From: Planctomycetota bacterium
GTDB taxonomy: Bacteria; Planctomycetota; J058; JAJDCQ01
Direction: 5' to 3'
Length of the DNA: 64,000 nt
NCBI GenBank assembly: GCA_029260755.1
Contig: JAJDCQ010000037.1
Coordinates: 1-64,000 of the forward strand
The notes beneath the pieces are model-generated. The model saw only the letters and a program-made list of their open reading frames with translations, was not told where the DNA came from and made no database searches. Positions 62,116-64,000 of this stretch are shown here, piece by piece (position 1 is the stretch's first letter; each line of letters begins with the position of its first letter). Made by a program: the position numbers and the translations under genes.

Positions 62116-64000
62116 TTCTTCTTCAGCCAGGACCACTTGTCGAACGCCTCGAGGCCGGCCTCGAGATCCTTCTTCTCACCCCGGATCCAGTCGACGTCGG
62201 GCTCGACGCCGTCGACCCGACTGTCGTGGGCGAGGGCGGTCGCGATGCAGAACCGGACCCAGCCGTCGCCGTCGTCGGCGCTCACCTCGGTCTCGAGGGC
62301 GCGCACGAGCGCATCCACGTTCGTCTTCCCGCCGATCGTGCCGACGCCGATGGCCGCGAGCCCGCGCGCCATCGCCGGGTTCCTCCGCTCCTTCAGATGG
62401 GCGAGGAGCGCCTCGCCCGCCTCGTCCGAGCCGAGCTCGCCGAGGGCGCGAACGCACGCCTCGAGAACCGGCGGGTCGTACTCGAGGAGCGGGTTCGTCG
62501 TCGATCCACGCCCCAGCGGGCTCGGCCGCGGAGCGCCGGGCCGCGGCATCCCCGGCCGAGGCATCCCCGGCGGCGGCGGCGTGGCGGGCTTCGGCGCCAG
62601 ACCGACGATCCGGGCGAGCGTCTTCACGTTCGAGGTCGTCACCTCGAAGGCGTCCTCCTCGAGCCAGCCCTTGAGCGCTCCGCCGGGCTCCGTCTTCTCG
62701 ATCTCGATCCACCCGTCGCGCCGGTCGACGACGCGGAAGCCCGAGGTCCGGCCGGGCACCTTCTTCAGCTCCTTGGCGTCGGGCGCGGGCGCCTCGCGGA
62801 GGCTGACCTCCTTCGCCCCGATCGCCCCCTCGACGCCGGCGTCGTCGCGCCCGAGGACGGCGGCGGCGGTGATCGCCGCGAACCCCTCGCCGCGCCCCGG
62901 GTACCACGACGCGAGGATGGAGCGCGCCTTGGCGCGGGCATCGTCAGGGTCGAGGTCGGCCTGACGCGCGAGCGCGGCCGCCCGGATGGAGGCCTCGACC
63001 TCGCCGAGCATGGGCGGGAGCAGGTCGCCGATCGACGCCCCGCCGCGCTCGAGGGCGCGGAGCGCGGCGAGCCGCAGCCCCGGCTCGCACACGCGGTCGG
63101 CCGCGATCATCCGCAGGCGCGGTCGCCCGGGCTCGCCCATCGCGTCGAGCGCCTCGACGGCGAAGCCCCACGTCGGCACCGCGAGCGCCCCGAACGTGCC
63201 CGGGCTCGCCTGAGGGTTGCGCCCGAGGAAGAAGTTGCCGGGGTCGGCCGCCGGCGACTTCGCGATCGCGGCCAGGAACGCCTTCGTCGCGCTCTCGTGG
63301 CCGAGGCGGGCGAGGCAGATCATCGCGAGCTGGTGGATCAGGTCGCGCTTGATGCCGGGGACGTCCTTGACGTCGGCCGGGATCCAGGGCGGCTCGAAGA
63401 AGATGCCCGCCTTCGCGCGCTCGACCCGCTTCACCAGCGCCTGGAGGCCCTTCATCACCTTCTTGTCGGCGACGCCGATCCGCCCGAGCGCCCGGACGCC
63501 GACGAGGATGTCCTCCGATGCCTTGCTCTTGATGAGCTTGAGGGCGGGCTCGACGCCCTTGCTGCTGCGGGCGAGGCCGAGGGCGTGGACGAGCGTCCGC
63601 GAGTCGACGCCCTTCGGGCCGCGCCCCGTCGCGAGCCCCTCGAGCTCGGGGCCGCCGGCCGCGGCGAGGGCGAGGAAGGCGCGCTGCGCGACGACGCCGT
63701 CGTCGCCCGACTTCAGCACCTCGACGAGCGCCGTCGTCACCTCGGGCGAGCGGTAGGCGGCCAGGAGCGCGACCGCGTTCCGGCGCAGGAGCGGGTGCAC
63801 GTGCGGATCGGTGTAGAGGATCAGGAGGCGGCTGCCCTCCTCGTCGGGCAGGGCGAGGATCCGCTCGGCGAACCGCGGGTCGACGCTCGCCGCGTAGCCA
63901 CGGGCGAGGTCGTCGGCGACGAGGCGCCGGAGCATCGTCTCGCGCGGAGTGTCGCCGGCGAGCGCCCGCGGCTTCCTCGCCGGCAGCGCGCCGACCCGCT
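62112..64000 (-). CDS. HEAT-repeat protein with SH3-like domain, 5' end beyond window
   Basis: At least 629 residues; the frame continues through the right edge (reading RVGALPARKPRALAGDTPRE before the first internal Met), so the start is not in view. Repeated helical units (PLLRRNAVALLAAYRSPEV, EDILVGVRALGRIGVAD) are HEAT/PBS-lyase-like. Near residue 420 there is an SH3-like segment (KEVSLREAPAPDAKELKKVP, RRDGWIEIE, LKGWLEEDAFEV), followed by a Pro/Gly/Met linker and another HEAT-like block. It overlaps the NHL lipoprotein gene. It is probably exported, but the signal peptide cannot be checked here. Confidence 0.72.
   Translation of the reverse strand, partial: RVGALPARKPRALAGDTPRETMLRRLVADDLARGYAASVDPRFAERILALPDEEGSRLLILYTDPHVHPLLRRNAVALLAAYRSPEVTTALVEVLKSGDDGVVAQRAFLALAAAGGPELEGLATGRGPKGVDSRTLVHALGLARSSKGVEPALKLIKSKASEDILVGVRALGRIGVADKKVMKGLQALVKRVERAKAGIFFEPPWIPADVKDVPGIKRDLIHQLAMICLARLGHESATKAFLAAIAKSPAADPGNFFLGRNPQASPGTFGALAVPTWGFAVEALDAMGEPGRPRLRMIAADRVCEPGLRLAALRALERGGASIGDLLPPMLGEVEASIRAAALARQADLDPDDARAKARSILASWYPGRGEGFAAITAAAVLGRDDAGVEGAIGAKEVSLREAPAPDAKELKKVPGRTSGFRVVDRRDGWIEIEKTEPGGALKGWLEEDAFEVTTSNVKTLARIVGLAPKPATPPPPGMPRPGMPRPGAPRPSPLGRGSTTNPLLEYDPPVLEACVRALGELGSDEAGEALLAHLKERRNPAMARGLAAIGVGTIGGKTNVDALVRALETEVSADDGDGWVRFCIATALAHDSRVDGVEPDVDWIRGEKKDLEAGLEAFDKWSWLKKK

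Overview
The window is a very GC-rich bacterial chromosome segment with 43 protein genes and no rRNA or tRNA gene that I can see. Six large serine/threonine protein kinases, each with a different extra module (TPR, WD40, HEAT, zinc ribbon, proline-rich), an ECF sigma factor fused to a membrane anchor and beta-sandwich domains, and a TIGR03545/TIGR03546-type gene pair point to a Planctomycetota-like organism. This assignment is inference from gene content, not from a marker gene.

Layout. 0-10 kb: kinase with 11 TPRs, an overlapping amidohydrolase / NAD-epimerase / ankyrin operon, a secreted CAP protein, a nest of inverted repeats between convergent genes, and two small genes. 10-27 kb is a signalling block: kinase-WD40 overlapping a zinc-ribbon/TPR protein with a degenerate archaemetzincin-like tail, a divergent kinase, a proline-rich kinase, then a four-gene operon of three PH-like membrane proteins around a soluble zinc-ribbon kinase. 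27-35 kb: MoxR ATPase with VWA partner, a fibronectin-like membrane protein, the fused ECF sigma factor and a SufR-like regulator. 35-42 kb: envelope genes, a (p)ppGpp-hydrolase-like HD protein, a polytopic glycosyltransferase-like protein, an aldo-keto reductase homologue and a sugar epimerase.

42-47 kb holds a three-gene operon of HtrA-like proteins behind a structured leader. The first two have lost catalytic residues and the third keeps the full triad. It is followed by a strong terminator, a cold-shock gene and a 57-residue basic protein. 47-54 kb: two divergent exported proteins that share an N-terminal module, a GT2 glycosyltransferase, a BNR-repeat/MoaD-like pair and a ZIP-like/permease fusion. 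54-64 kb: HEAT- and NHL-repeat proteins and the sixth kinase.

The most notable gene is at 54496-56409 (minus). A secreted thioredoxin-like protein has a single in-frame TGA (codon 97) in its presumed redox loop. A stem-loop resembling the E. coli fdhF SECIS upper stem starts 10 nt after it, so it is a candidate selenoprotein not visible to ordinary gene calling. A second theme is a set of long inverted repeats built from iterated 8-9 bp words (cacggag, cgcagag, attacacag, atccgcg) just downstream of gene ends, plus two copies of a REP-like palindrome with the core aggggtcaggtc.
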